From contig JBCBMY010000017.1 of the NCBI GenBank assembly GCA_039822045.1, positions 1 through 64,000 on the forward strand: 64,000 bases of DNA, in the 5' to 3' direction. This stretch comes from HLUCCA09 sp039822045. GTDB lineage: Bacteria; Pseudomonadota; Alphaproteobacteria; Rhodobacterales; Rhodobacteraceae. Below the pieces are notes generated by a model. That model ran no database searches and had not been told where the DNA came from. It saw only the letters and a program-made list of their open reading frames with translations. Below, in pieces: positions 8,070 to 17,179 of this stretch. Both the position numbers and the translations under genes were made by a program. Every line of letters begins with the position of its first letter. Within the stretch, counting starts at the first letter, position 1.

Positions 8070-9025
8070 GTCGCGCTCCTGTTCGTTTCCCGCAGGACAT
8101 GGGCGGCGTCGCGGCGGGTGCTCTCGACGCGGTAGACCTTGTCCGACGATGTGATGAAAAGCGTGCGACCCGTGGGACCGCCAAAGGCGATGTTGGACGT
8201 CTGCCGCGGCAGGGTGATCTTGCCGATCAGCGCGCCCTCGGGCGAGAGGCAATGGATCCCGTCGAGGGCCGAGGTCCAGACGAAGCCCTCCGTGTCGACA
8301 CGGAACCCGTCGGGCACCCCCGGCGCGACGACGGCAAAGACCCGCCCGTTGGACAATGCGGTCCCGTCGACATCGAACACCCGGATATGGTGCGGCAGAT
8401 CATAGTCGATGCCGGGAAAGCTCGCGCCCCGAATGGCCCCGGAATCGGCGACATAGAGCCGCGTCTCATCGGGCGAGAAGGCCAGGCCGTTGGGCTTGTC
8501 GAAATCCGTGGCAACTGCATGCAGGCGACCGTCGGTGCTCACGCAGAACACGTAGCACCCGCCGATCTCGCTCTCGGCCGGATAGCCCTCGATGTCGGAG
8601 TTGATCCCATAGGGCGGGTCGGTGAACCAGACCGTGCCGTCCGAGCGGACGACAACGTCGTTGGGTGAGTTCAGACGCTTGCCGTCAAAGCCGTCGGCGA
8701 TCACCTCCACAGCCCCGGCATCGAACGGGTCGCTTCGGCGCAGAACCCGGCGCCCGCCATGCTCGCACGACACCATGCGGCCGGCGAGATCCAACGTGTT
8801 GCCATTGGCAAACTCGGTGTTGGGCAGGGCCACGGTCACGCCGTCGCGCGCGGTCCAGCGCAGCATCCGTTTGTTGGGGATGTCGTTGAAGAAAAGGCCA
8901 TCGTCGAGCCAGACCGGCCCCTCGGTCCAGGTGCAGCCCTCGGCGATCACCTCGGGCGGGCGCGCGGTGTCGACGAAGTCGGCAAAGCGCGGGTCGACGG
9001 TGATGTATCCCGGGGCGCCGCTCAT
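8066..9025 (-). CDS. SMP-30/gluconolactonase family lactonase, possibly a tetronolactone hydrolase
   Basis: A 319-residue six-bladed beta-propeller of the SMP-30/gluconolactonase/LRE-like family. It has the metal-site sequences EGPVW near the N-terminus, LNSPNDVVV, FTDPPYG, and a later PNGLAFSPDE...YVADS block. Family members hydrolyse sugar lactones using one divalent metal ion. Its start overlaps the permease stop and its stop overlaps the ltnD start, so it is embedded in the tetronate operon. A natural inference is hydrolysis of threono- or erythronolactone to the free acid before LtnD acts. The family is certain; the substrate is inferred from context. Confidence 0.85.
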   Translation of the reverse strand: MSGAPGYITVDPRFADFVDTARPPEVIAEGCTWTEGPVWLDDGLFFNDIPNKRMLRWTARDGVTVALPNTEFANGNTLDLAGRMVSCEHGGRRVLRRSDPFDAGAVEVIADGFDGKRLNSPNDVVVRSDGTVWFTDPPYGINSDIEGYPAESEIGGCYVFCVSTDGRLHAVATDFDKPNGLAFSPDETRLYVADSGAIRGASFPGIDYDLPHHIRVFDVDGTALSNGRVFAVVAPGVPDGFRVDTEGFVWTSALDGIHCLSPEGALIGKITLPRQTSNIAFGGPTGRTLFITSSDKVYRVESTRRDAAHVLRETNRSAT

Positions 9026-9969
9026 GCCTGTGCTCCTTTCCTCAGTGTCTGGAACAGAAGCATGGCCAGGATGATCACGCCGAAGATGATGTTCCGCCAG
9101 GCATCCTCGATCTGCATCACCGAGAGGATCGAGGTCAAAAGGGTGATGAAGAGGGCGCCGCCGATGGTGCCAAAAAGCCCCCCGCGCCCGCCCAGGATCG
9201 ACGTGCCGCCGATCACGACGGCCGCGATGGTCGGCAACAGGAACGGATCGCCCATCGACTGGTAGGCCTGGTTGGCATAGCCCGCGAGCATCACGCCGCC
9301 CAGAGCCGAGCACATGCCCGCGATGGCGAAGGCGGCAAAGACGACCGAGGGGGTCGAGACGCCCGAGAGGAACGTCGCCTTCTCGTTGAACCCGATCGAG
9401 CGAAGGTACCGGCCGAAGGGCGTGCGGGCGAGAAACACCGCGAGGGCGACGGCCACCCCGATCCAGATGAGAAAGCTCACGGGCAGGCCCATAACATCGC
9501 CCGAGGCCATGCCGACCATCAACGGGCTCGCCTCGCCCCGCGGATTGAAGCCCCCGGTGTTGAGCACGGCGAGCCCGAGGAGCATGGAATTGACGGCCAG
9601 CGTCCAGACCATCGAGGGGATGCGCAGGATCGCCACGCCCAGCCCGTTGATCACGCCGATGAGCGCGCCGAAGGCGAGCGCCGCTGGAACCGCGAGCGCG
9701 GCCAGCACCGGGTTGCCCGAGCCCACGAGAGCCGTCGACAGGATCGCCGCCCCTGTCAGCACCCAGGGCACCGACAGATCGATATGGCCAAGCAGGATCA
9801 CAACGGTCGCTCCGGTGGCCAGAAGCCCCAGGAAGGCGGCGATCTGGAGCTGCTGGGTCAGATACCCGGCCGTCAGGATCTGGGGGAAGAAGAAGCTCCC
9901 CGCGACGATCAAAAGGAGCGCGCCGAGATAGGGCATCAGGCTGTCGACGGTGATGGCGCGGGCGATCAT
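9022..9969 (-). CDS. Ribose-type (CUT2) ABC transporter permease, second subunit
   Basis: A 315-residue polytopic protein of the RbsC/BPD_transp_2 family with about eight to ten hydrophobic segments and the characteristic GLLATGATVVILLGHIDLSV and AVVIGGTSILGGRGGL sequences. With the adjacent permease, ATPase and binding protein it forms a complete importer. Four-base overlaps on both sides indicate tight translational coupling. Given the downstream enzymes, the likely cargo is threonate, erythronate or a related lactone. Confidence 0.87.
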   Translation of the reverse strand: MIARAITVDSLMPYLGALLLIVAGSFFFPQILTAGYLTQQLQIAAFLGLLATGATVVILLGHIDLSVPWVLTGAAILSTALVGSGNPVLAALAVPAALAFGALIGVINGLGVAILRIPSMVWTLAVNSMLLGLAVLNTGGFNPRGEASPLMVGMASGDVMGLPVSFLIWIGVAVALAVFLARTPFGRYLRSIGFNEKATFLSGVSTPSVVFAAFAIAGMCSALGGVMLAGYANQAYQSMGDPFLLPTIAAVVIGGTSILGGRGGLFGTIGGALFITLLTSILSVMQIEDAWRNIIFGVIILAMLLFQTLRKGAQA

Positions 9970-10928
9970 GCGAACGCCTCCAGCCGGTTGCGCGCACGCA
10001 GCACATCCGCCGCGCCGATGGCGATGGCCAGCGCCAGGATCAGCCCTTCGAAGAGCGGCTGTGCGAGCGAGGGAATGCCGGAGAAGAACATCAGCGAGGC
10101 GATGGTCTTCAGAATGAACGCTCCGGCCAGCGCGCCGACGAGCGAGCCGACCCCGCCCCGGAGCAGCACCCCACCAAGAACAACCGCGGCGATGGAGTTG
10201 AGCGTGAAGCCCGCCGCGATGCCCGCATCGCCCGTGGTCGTCACGAAGCTGTAGAAGAGCCCCGCAAGCCCCCCGAAGACACCGGCCAGGGTGAAGGCAG
10301 CGATGCGGATGAGCCGCGTGTCGAGGCCGGACTGAAACGCGGCCTGTTCGGATGAGCCGAGCGCGTAGAGCCCTAGGCCAAGCCCGGTGCGCCGAAACGG
10401 CAGCCAGAAGGCGAAAATCAGGAGGCCGGTGAAAATCAGCGCCGTGGGCACGCCGAAGAGGTCCAGCGTCATTGCATCGGCCAAATCATAGTTCACCGCA
10501 CCGCCCGGGGTGGGCCGGAGCAACAGCGCGATGCCGACAAAGATCGAGGCCGTGGCGAGGGTCACCACAATGGGCTGGATGCGTCCAAAGACGATGATGA
10601 GCCCGTTCAGCAAGCCGCAGAGGGCGCCCGCCGCCACGACGGCGACCATGCCGAGCGCGATGCCAGCCGCCGACCCGTCAAGCAGGTAGGAGGCGACGCA
10701 ATTCGTCAGCGCCATCACAGCGCCGACCGAAAGGTCGATCCCGCGGACCACCACAGCAAAGAACTGCGCCGCCGCGGCCAGGCCGAGGATCAAGCATTGG
10801 TTGGCCCAGATCGTCAGGACATAGGTCGAGCCGCCGCGGGGATGGGTCGTCAGGTAAAGCGCCAAAAGGACGATCAGCACGACGCCTGCCAGCACCTCGC
10901 GGCGGTTGGAGCGCATGTAGTCAACCAT
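9966..10928 (-). CDS. Ribose-type (CUT2) ABC transporter permease, first subunit
   Basis: A 320-residue inner-membrane permease of the same family as its neighbour, with the hallmark QFFAVVVRGIDLSVGAVMAL and AAVVLGGVLLRGGVGSLVGA. Two non-identical permeases imply a heterodimeric channel. It overlaps the ATPase gene by 8 bp upstream and the second permease by 4 bp downstream. Confidence 0.87.
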   Translation of the reverse strand: MVDYMRSNRREVLAGVVLIVLLALYLTTHPRGGSTYVLTIWANQCLILGLAAAAQFFAVVVRGIDLSVGAVMALTNCVASYLLDGSAAGIALGMVAVVAAGALCGLLNGLIIVFGRIQPIVVTLATASIFVGIALLLRPTPGGAVNYDLADAMTLDLFGVPTALIFTGLLIFAFWLPFRRTGLGLGLYALGSSEQAAFQSGLDTRLIRIAAFTLAGVFGGLAGLFYSFVTTTGDAGIAAGFTLNSIAAVVLGGVLLRGGVGSLVGALAGAFILKTIASLMFFSGIPSLAQPLFEGLILALAIAIGAADVLRARNRLEAFA

Positions 10929-12468
10929 GGGCCGCCACCTTTGGAGGCGCGTCTTGGGCCACCCGGTCCGCCTTGGGCGCCATGTTCAGCGTTGCCGCGA
11001 TGATGTTCTGGGGGGTCAGGTCTTCGCCCGCGAGTGACGCGACGATCCGGCCATTGAAGAACACATGGGTCTCATCGCAGAGCTGGATCAGCTCTTCGTA
11101 ATCGGTGCTCAGAAGCAGGATCGCCGTGCCCTGATCGGCCAGGCGCCGCAACATGGCGTAGATCTCCGTCTTCGTCTTGACGTCGATCCCGCGTGTGGGG
11201 TCGGACAGCAGCAAACAGCGCGGCGCCAGGGCGAGCCATTTGGCCAGCACGACCTTCTGCTGGTTGCCGCCCGAGAGCGACGAAATCGGCAGATCGACCC
11301 CGCCATGCTTCAGCGCAAGCTGGTCGAGCGTGCCCTCGTAGAGCCCCATGTCCTGGGCGTCGAGGTCGTCCCGTCCCAGGGCCGCGAGTTCGAGGTTCTC
11401 GCAGATGCTCTGATCCTGGATAAGGCCCTCGGTCTTGCGGTCTTCGGGAATGAAGGCGAGGCCGATCTGGGGCTGCTTGGCGGCCTTGGGGCTGGCGACC
11501 ACCACATCTGCACCCATGATCCTGATCCGGCCATCGGCCCTCTTCAGAAGCCCGAAGAGGCCCATCAGGAAGGCGTTCTGGCCCTGCCCATCGAGCCCGC
11601 CCAGCCCGACGATCTGGCCCCGACGCACGGCGAGCGACACGTCGCGCACTGCCCCTTCCCAGGAAAAGCCTTCAACGCGCAGCACCTCTTCGGCGTCGTG
11701 TCTCGCGGGCGGCTTTGGCGGGAACAGCTCTTCGATGGTCTGTCCAACCATCATGTTGATGATCTCACCGTAATCATGGGCGCCCTTGTCGAAGGTCGCC
11801 ACCCGCTGGCCGTTGCGGAATACCGACACACGGTCGGCCAGCGCCTCGATCTCGTGGAACCGGTGAGAGATGAACAGGACCGCCGTCCCCCCGTCCCGCT
11901 CTTCGCGGATCAGGTCAAAGACCTTCTCCACCACCTGCGCGTTCAGCGCCGACGTCGCCTCGTCAAGGATCAGAAGGCGCGGCTTCTTCATGATCGCCTT
12001 GGCGATCTCCACCTGCTGGCGCTGGGGCAAGGTGAGGTCAGCCACCCGCGCGCCCAGGCGGATATCCTCTCCGCCGATGCGCCTCAGCACATCTTCGGCC
12101 AGGCCCAGCGCATCGCTCCTGAGCCACCCCAAGCCCCGGCCCGGCGCCCCTAGCAGCAGGTTTTCCCGGACGGTGAGGTCGGGCACCAGCGACAGTTCCT
12201 GGAACATGCAGACGAGGCCATCGGCAAGCGCCCGGCTGGGAGAGGTCAGATGCACGTCGCGCCCGTCCAGACGGATCGCGCCGCGCGTCGGCTGCAACAC
12301 CCCTGCGATCAGCTTCATCAGGGTCGACTTGCCGGCCCCGTTCTCGCCCAGAACCGCGTGGATTTCCCCCGCCCTGCAGGCAAAATCCACACCGTCCAGC
12401 GCCCGGGTGGCGCCGAATTCCATCGAAATGTCGTGCATCTCAAGGAGGGGAGCGTTGCGATCGGGCAT
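10921..12468 (-). CDS. Ribose-type sugar ABC transporter ATP-binding protein (two fused nucleotide-binding domains)
   Basis: About 515 residues with two ABC cassettes, as in RbsA/MglA. The first has Walker A GENGAGKST, signature LTLPQRQQVEIAKA and Walker B LLILDEATSAL. The second has a degenerate Walker A (GLGGLDGQGQNA), signature LSGGNQQKVVLAKW and Walker B LLLSDPTRGID. The degenerate second P-loop is normal for this family. The ATG at 12468 was preferred to an in-frame TTG at 12504 because the domain starts shortly after it. It lies between the binding protein and the permeases. Confidence 0.87.
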   Translation of the reverse strand: MPDRNAPLLEMHDISMEFGATRALDGVDFACRAGEIHAVLGENGAGKSTLMKLIAGVLQPTRGAIRLDGRDVHLTSPSRALADGLVCMFQELSLVPDLTVRENLLLGAPGRGLGWLRSDALGLAEDVLRRIGGEDIRLGARVADLTLPQRQQVEIAKAIMKKPRLLILDEATSALNAQVVEKVFDLIREERDGGTAVLFISHRFHEIEALADRVSVFRNGQRVATFDKGAHDYGEIINMMVGQTIEELFPPKPPARHDAEEVLRVEGFSWEGAVRDVSLAVRRGQIVGLGGLDGQGQNAFLMGLFGLLKRADGRIRIMGADVVVASPKAAKQPQIGLAFIPEDRKTEGLIQDQSICENLELAALGRDDLDAQDMGLYEGTLDQLALKHGGVDLPISSLSGGNQQKVVLAKWLALAPRCLLLSDPTRGIDVKTKTEIYAMLRRLADQGTAILLLSTDYEELIQLCDETHVFFNGRIVASLAGEDLTPQNIIAATLNMAPKADRVAQDAPPKVAAHG

Positions 12469-12524
12469 GCCTACCAATTCGCCAGAAACGGCGGCGTCTT
12501 GCAACGCCGCCGCCTGTTTGAGCC

Positions 12525-13604
12525 TTAGGTGTTGTCGGGCGACTGGCCCAGCAACTCCTCGGGAGAGAAGGGCTCAAAGCACTCGGTAAAGCCCGTGCCG
12601 GTGTTGAAGGATTTCGGCAGGTCGGGGAAGTAATTCACCCCGGCCTCCAGCGCCTCGGCCGCAACCTGCGGAATGGGCAGAAAGATCGTCTGGGGCAGCT
12701 CATTGCCTTCCAGAAGTGCTACGGCCGCTTCGAGGGCGACGGCCGACATGGCGGGCGCCTGACTGGCTGAGACGCCCGGAATGTCGAGCTCGCTCATCAG
12801 CATCCGCACACCGTTCTCGCCATCAACGCCCATGGGCACAACCGGGTGGCCTGCGGCCTGCATCGCGTTGATCGTGCCGGCCGAGCCGTGCTGAGACACG
12901 ACCGCATCAAACTCGCCGTGGGTGGCCAGAGCGTCGGCCACCACCTTCTGGCTTGTGCCGGTGTCCCAGTTACCGACGACTTCGACGATCTCCAGGCCAT
13001 CGACGTTCTCAAGAACGCTCATCATTCCAAGCCTGCGATCCCGGTCGGTGGCGTTGCCGGGCAAGCCGTTGACCATAAGGATCTTCTCGGCCTCGCCGCC
13101 GAGAATGTCCATCACCGTTTGGGCCTTGAGCGCGCCGAGATCCAGCTGGCTCTCGTTGACCTGCACCACGCTGTCGGTGTCGAGCACGTTGTCGAAGGGC
13201 ACAAGGATCGTGCCGGCCCGCTCGGCCCGGCGGATCACCGGCTCGAACGCCGTGGGGTTCACCGCGATGAAGGTGATCGCGTCATATCCCGCTGCGATGA
13301 AATTATCGATGGCCGCGATCTGGGCGGCGCTGTCATTGCCAACCGAGACGACAGTGAAGTCGTCGATCTTGGCCGCGTTCTCAGGGCGCGTGGCCCAGGC
13401 CTTGGCCGATTGGATGGCCTGGATCCGCCAGTCGTTCCCGGCGAACCCGTTCACGAAGGCCAGCCGATAGGGCCCGTCCTTGGCGTCATAGGAAATGGTC
13501 GAGGTTCCGGGCGCGGGGGCGAAGCATTCGGCCCGATACGTATCGGCCGATGCCAGGCCCGCGCAGCCAAGCGCGACCGCTGAGGTCAAAAGCAGGTTCT
13601 TCAT
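12525..13604 (-). CDS. Periplasmic sugar/sugar-acid-binding protein of the tetronate ABC importer
   Basis: A 359-residue type I periplasmic binding protein (RbsB-like) with a signal peptide MKNLLLTSAVALGCAGLASA cleaved before DTYRAE. The mature part shows the two-lobed fold, for example RLAFVNGFAGNDWR, FIAVNPTAFEPVI and VVSQHGSAGTINAMQAAG. The ATG at 13604 has a strong GGAGGAG site. It is the first gene of the operon and lies directly downstream of the two palindromic operators, so it is probably the most strongly regulated gene. The ligand is inferred from the enzymes downstream. Confidence 0.86.
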   Translation of the reverse strand: MKNLLLTSAVALGCAGLASADTYRAECFAPAPGTSTISYDAKDGPYRLAFVNGFAGNDWRIQAIQSAKAWATRPENAAKIDDFTVVSVGNDSAAQIAAIDNFIAAGYDAITFIAVNPTAFEPVIRRAERAGTILVPFDNVLDTDSVVQVNESQLDLGALKAQTVMDILGGEAEKILMVNGLPGNATDRDRRLGMMSVLENVDGLEIVEVVGNWDTGTSQKVVADALATHGEFDAVVSQHGSAGTINAMQAAGHPVVPMGVDGENGVRMLMSELDIPGVSASQAPAMSAVALEAAVALLEGNELPQTIFLPIPQVAAEALEAGVNYFPDLPKSFNTGTGFTECFEPFSPEELLGQSPDNT

Positions 13605-13654
13605 GGGTCTCCTCCCCAAGGGCTGTGGCCCCGATCGTCTCAAGTGCTATTCTG

Positions 13655-13674
13655 ATGTGTTTACGTAAACACAT
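13655..13674. promoter_or_regulatory. Perfect 20-bp palindromic operator (LacI family)
   Basis: ATGTGTTTACGTAAACACAT is a perfect inverted repeat with a central CG, the classic form of a LacI/GalR-family operator. It lies between the binding-protein gene (start 13604) and the divergent regulator gene (start 13747), so one site can control both directions. Confidence 0.8.
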
Positions 13675-13689
13675 TGCTGGATTGGTATC

Positions 13690-13703
13690 TGTTTACGTAA
13701 ACA
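13690..13703. promoter_or_regulatory. Second palindromic operator sharing the TGTTTACGTAAACA core
   Basis: TGTTTACGTAAACA is a perfect 14-bp palindrome with the same core as the site at 13655-13674. The centres are 32 bp apart, about three helical turns, so two repressor dimers would sit on the same face of the DNA. The site is 43 bp upstream of the regulator ATG, which suggests autoregulation. Confidence 0.78.
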
Positions 13704-13746
13704 TGCGTCAAGCACTTGTTCGGTGCGCAAGGGACCCAGGATCGAC

Positions 13747-14766
13747 ATGGCACGGCGCAAAGCAGGAACGCAGGCGGACAATCAGCCGACGATGCACGAC
13801 GTCGCGCGCCGCGCCGGGGTCAGCCAGATGACCGTTTCCCGGGTCATGCGCGGCGCGGGCTACATCTCGAAAGACGTGCGAACAGAAGTGGTTAAGGCTG
13901 CACGCGACATCGGCTACGTGCACAATCGGTTGGCCGGGGGCAATGCGTCCTACGACAATCCGCTCGTTGGCGTCGTGGTGCCGACGATGCAGAACCGGGT
14001 CTTCACCGAGGTCCTCACCGGGATCAGCGAAACGCTCAACGAAGGCAGCCTGCGCCCCGTCTTCGGCGTGTCGGAATATTCGCTTGAGGCGGAGGAAGAC
14101 CTGGTCTTCGACATCCTGTCTTGGCGCCCGATGGGGCTGATTCTCCCCGGTCTCGAACATACGACGGCGCTGCGCCAGATCATCGCCCGCACCGGCGTGC
14201 GCGTGGCCGAGATCATGGACACAGACGGCGATCCGATTTCGGCCTGTTTCGGGTTCTCGCACAAGGCCGCGGGGCAAGACATGGCCCAGCACCTGCTCGA
14301 ACGCGGCTACCGGCGGCTGGGATACGCCGCCAGCCAGGGAGGGCTCGACCTGCGGGCCACGAAGCGGTTCGACGCGTTTCTCGACCGCATTCAGGGGGCC
14401 GGCGCGCGGCTTGTCGGCGCACTCACGTCTGACGGGCCGTCGTCGATGCTGGCCGGGCGACAGATGACGGCGGAGCTGCTGCAGCGCGAGGACAGGCCCG
14501 ACGCGATCTACTACGCCAATGACGACCTCGCGGCCGGGGGGCTCATGCACTGCCTCGCCGAGGGGCTCTCGGTCCCCGGCGATGTGGCGCTTGCCGGCTT
14601 CAACGGGCTCGGGTTTCTCTCCGCGCTCCCCATGCGCATCACGACCACCGAGACGCCACGCTACGAAATCGGCGCCGCCGCCGCAAAGGAGATCTTGAGC
14701 GGAACGCCCCCCAAAAAGGAGACAAGGATGTTTGAAATCTCCGTACGAGTTGGCCAGACGACCTAG
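13747..14766 (+). CDS. LacI-family transcriptional repressor of the tetronate operon
   Basis: A 339-residue regulator. The N-terminal HTH is canonical (TMHDVARRAGVSQMTVSRVM, followed by the hinge-helix region), and the rest is a periplasmic-binding-protein-like effector domain (VGVVVPTMQNRVF, DAIYYANDDLAAGG, VALAGFNGL). The ATG at 13747 was chosen over a GTG at 13723 because of AGGA six bases upstream and the usual N-terminal length. It is transcribed away from the transport/catabolic operon across two palindromes that match LacI-family operators, so it very likely represses both and responds to a tetronate or pathway intermediate. Confidence 0.87.
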   Translation: MARRKAGTQADNQPTMHDVARRAGVSQMTVSRVMRGAGYISKDVRTEVVKAARDIGYVHNRLAGGNASYDNPLVGVVVPTMQNRVFTEVLTGISETLNEGSLRPVFGVSEYSLEAEEDLVFDILSWRPMGLILPGLEHTTALRQIIARTGVRVAEIMDTDGDPISACFGFSHKAAGQDMAQHLLERGYRRLGYAASQGGLDLRATKRFDAFLDRIQGAGARLVGALTSDGPSSMLAGRQMTAELLQREDRPDAIYYANDDLAAGGLMHCLAEGLSVPGDVALAGFNGLGFLSALPMRITTTETPRYEIGAAAAKEILSGTPPKKETRMFEISVRVGQTT

Positions 14767-15272
14767 GGCCCGCAGGTACACCCGGATTCTCGATCAGCAC
14801 GGTCTCCCACGAGTGCCCCGGCGCAGCAAAGCCCCGTGCGCACCCCAGTCCGGTCAACGGTACCGGTCACCACCGTCCTCCAGATTGCCCTCCTTCTCTT
14901 CCAGCCGGAGCTGGCTTCGTCCCAGTGACGAACATGGCATCGCGGCCGCAGACCCGTGGCACGCGCACAGGATCGGCCCGGCGACGCTCGACAAGCGCAC
15001 GTCGACCTGTGGCGGGCATGTCAGGCTGACGCTACAGCGCTGTTGTATGAGCCCGATCGCGCAAACCTGACTTCACCAGATCTTGACCGTCAGAGCCCTT
15101 CCCCGGATCCGCCGCCCTGAAACCCCCGTTTCGCCACGACCGACGGTCGGCGTCGCTATCGGCGAAGGGAGGCTGCCACGGGCGTGCCGCTCGGCCCCGG
15201 CTTGACCTCACTCGCGCCGACTGCAACCTACGGACACGTCTCGATCAACGCGACACCAGTGAGGGCTCCGCT
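14767..15272. other. 506-bp intergenic stretch with no supported feature
   Basis: No frame here looks like a protein, and no tRNA or clear terminator is seen. The last part upstream of 15273 contains GAGGG eight bases before the caspase gene start and should hold its promoter, but no convincing -35/-10 pair is visible. Confidence 0.5.
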
Positions 15273-16796
15273 ATGCGGCTCTGTCTTGCCATTCCCTTTT
15301 GCCTGGTCGTCCAGGCTGGTGCAGCCTTGGCGGACGGGCGCGTGGCGCTCCTGATCGGCAACGAAGACTATGCCAACCCCGCTTTCGCCCTGCGCAACCC
15401 GGGCAACGATGTGCGCGCCGTCGAGACCGCCCTCGTGGACCTGGGCTTCGAGGTGCGCGCCGAGGTCGACATCTCGCGTCAGGGCATGCTCGACGCGTTC
15501 GACTGGCTGCAGGCGTCTGCCGAGGAGGCCGACATTGCCATGGTCTTCTTCGCCGGCCACGCCGTGCAGGTCGGGTCCGAGAACTTTCTGATCGGCGCCG
15601 ATCTGGCCGAGCTGTCCAGGGACGCGCTGGTCGAGTCCAGCGTCACCCTGAGCGAGGTGCTGGGGGCCGTCGAGGGCACCGGCGCCGATCTCTCGCTCGT
15701 GGTGCTCGATGCCTGCCGCGACAATCCCTTTGGCACGGCGGATATCGGCGCGGCGGGCCTGTCGCCCGTCTCGGGCGATGTCGGCACGCTTGTCGCCTAC
15801 GCCACCGACCCGGGCAATGTCGCGGCCGATGGCGCCGGCGACAACAGCACCTTCACCAGCGCGCTGATCAACCACATCGCGACCCCCGCAATCGACGTGC
15901 GCCTGATGTTCGGCCGCGTCCGGCAGGAGGTCGTCGGTCGCACGAACGGGCTGCAGGTGCCCTGGGTCGAAGAGGCCGTTCTGGGCGAGCACTACTTCGC
16001 CGATCCGCCCGGCCCGCTTGACCCCGACGACGAACTGCGCGTCTGGCGCGAGGCGGTGGCCGCCGGCGGTGTCGCCAGCTACGAGGGCTATCTCGACCGG
16101 TTCCCAGAAGGCCTTTACGCCATCGTCGCACGGCTTCGGATCGACGCACTGCAGGGCGAAGCGCCCGAGCCCGCCGATCTCGATCCCGACACTCTGCTGC
16201 CTGCGGCCGCCGCCCTCGAACTGGCAGGCTACATCGTGCCCCAGGCCGACTACCCCGGCGACGACGAGATCCGCAGCGCCTACGCCAGCTGGCAGGCCGC
16301 GCAGCCTGCCGGCGCGCGGGGCTTCGACGCGCTGATGGGCGAGGCCGCGCGCACCGCGTCGTTCCTCGGCACCTACACCGCCGGCATCCTGCGCAACGAC
16401 CTTCAGCGCTTTGCCTCGGTCGACCGGGCGCTGCAAACGGCCGAGAACAGCCTGCGCTCCGCCGAGACCGATTTCGCCGACGATCCCAACGCCGCACCGG
16501 TGCTCCAATCGATGCGCGAAGAGGTCGCGGAGATTGCCGAGATCAAGGGGCGCGTCGCCGCCGATCTCGACGCCAGCCGCACCTATTACAGCGATCTGAT
16601 CGAACATGCCGACCGCTACCTGGCCGACTGGATGACCGCGACGGCGCAGCCCCGCTTCGCCACCAGCCGCGGCATCTCGCGCATGTCAAACCGGGCGCTC
16701 TCTGACGCCCAGACATTCTACAATCACCTGGCTCTGGCGCGGGAGGCCCCCGATGGCTCCTACACCTGGCTCGCCGCGATGATGGAGGGGCTCTGA
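15273..16796 (+). CDS. Secreted caspase-like (peptidase C14, orthocaspase/metacaspase-type) protein
   Basis: 507 residues. A signal peptide (MRLCLAIPFCLVVQAGAALA) is followed by a caspase p20-like domain: VALLIGNEDYANPAFALRNP starts strand 1, the catalytic His is H96 in FFAGHAVQ, and the catalytic Cys is C148 in LDACRDNPF. Both residues of the dyad are present, so activity is plausible. The C-terminal half (about 255-507) has no recognised domain. It begins with a helical repeat-like segment (YEGYLDRFPEGLYAIVARLRI) and ends in long, possibly coiled helices. The export signal puts it in the periplasm. A lipoprotein gene follows after 3 bp. The substrate and role are unknown. Confidence 0.83.
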   Translation: MRLCLAIPFCLVVQAGAALADGRVALLIGNEDYANPAFALRNPGNDVRAVETALVDLGFEVRAEVDISRQGMLDAFDWLQASAEEADIAMVFFAGHAVQVGSENFLIGADLAELSRDALVESSVTLSEVLGAVEGTGADLSLVVLDACRDNPFGTADIGAAGLSPVSGDVGTLVAYATDPGNVAADGAGDNSTFTSALINHIATPAIDVRLMFGRVRQEVVGRTNGLQVPWVEEAVLGEHYFADPPGPLDPDDELRVWREAVAAGGVASYEGYLDRFPEGLYAIVARLRIDALQGEAPEPADLDPDTLLPAAAALELAGYIVPQADYPGDDEIRSAYASWQAAQPAGARGFDALMGEAARTASFLGTYTAGILRNDLQRFASVDRALQTAENSLRSAETDFADDPNAAPVLQSMREEVAEIAEIKGRVAADLDASRTYYSDLIEHADRYLADWMTATAQPRFATSRGISRMSNRALSDAQTFYNHLALAREAPDGSYTWLAAMMEGL

Positions 16797-16799
16797 CCC

Positions 16800-17150
16800 A
16801 TGCGTGCCGTACTCGTTCTCTTGTTGCCCATGTTGGTGGTCCTGTCGGCCTGCTACACCATCCCCACAGCGTCCGAGGCGCCCCCGGCTGCCGCCGCCAG
16901 CGCGGCCGCGGTCACGCCACAGCGCTTGGCCCGCTGGGAGGATGAGTGGCAGGAGGCCCGCCAGGAGGTGGTCGTCGCGCGCCAGAGCGCGGTGTCGACC
17001 GGCCAGCCCATTCCGCCGGAGGTGGATGCCGAGGTCACCGAGCTGCTCGACCGCGACCTCGATGCGCCAAGTGACGAGGATCGCCTCCAGCGCCTGCAGG
17101 ATGCCGTGTCCGACGCCCGCCGCCTCGCCGAACTCGTCAGCGCAGGCTAG
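16800..17150 (+). CDS. Small lipoprotein, partner of the caspase-like protein
   Basis: 116 residues with a lipoprotein signal: a hydrophobic N-terminus and lipobox LSAC with the lipidated Cys at residue 18. The mature part is Ala/Glu/Arg-rich and probably helical (RLARWEDEWQEARQEV...). No known domain was recognised. It starts 3 bp after the caspase-like gene stop and is surely co-transcribed. Membrane anchoring, or tethering or inhibition of the protease, is a guess from context only. Confidence 0.7.
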   Translation: MRAVLVLLLPMLVVLSACYTIPTASEAPPAAAASAAAVTPQRLARWEDEWQEARQEVVVARQSAVSTGQPIPPEVDAEVTELLDRDLDAPSDEDRLQRLQDAVSDARRLAELVSAG

Positions 17151-17179
17151 GCCCGCCAATCCGCGCGTCTGCCGCGCGC

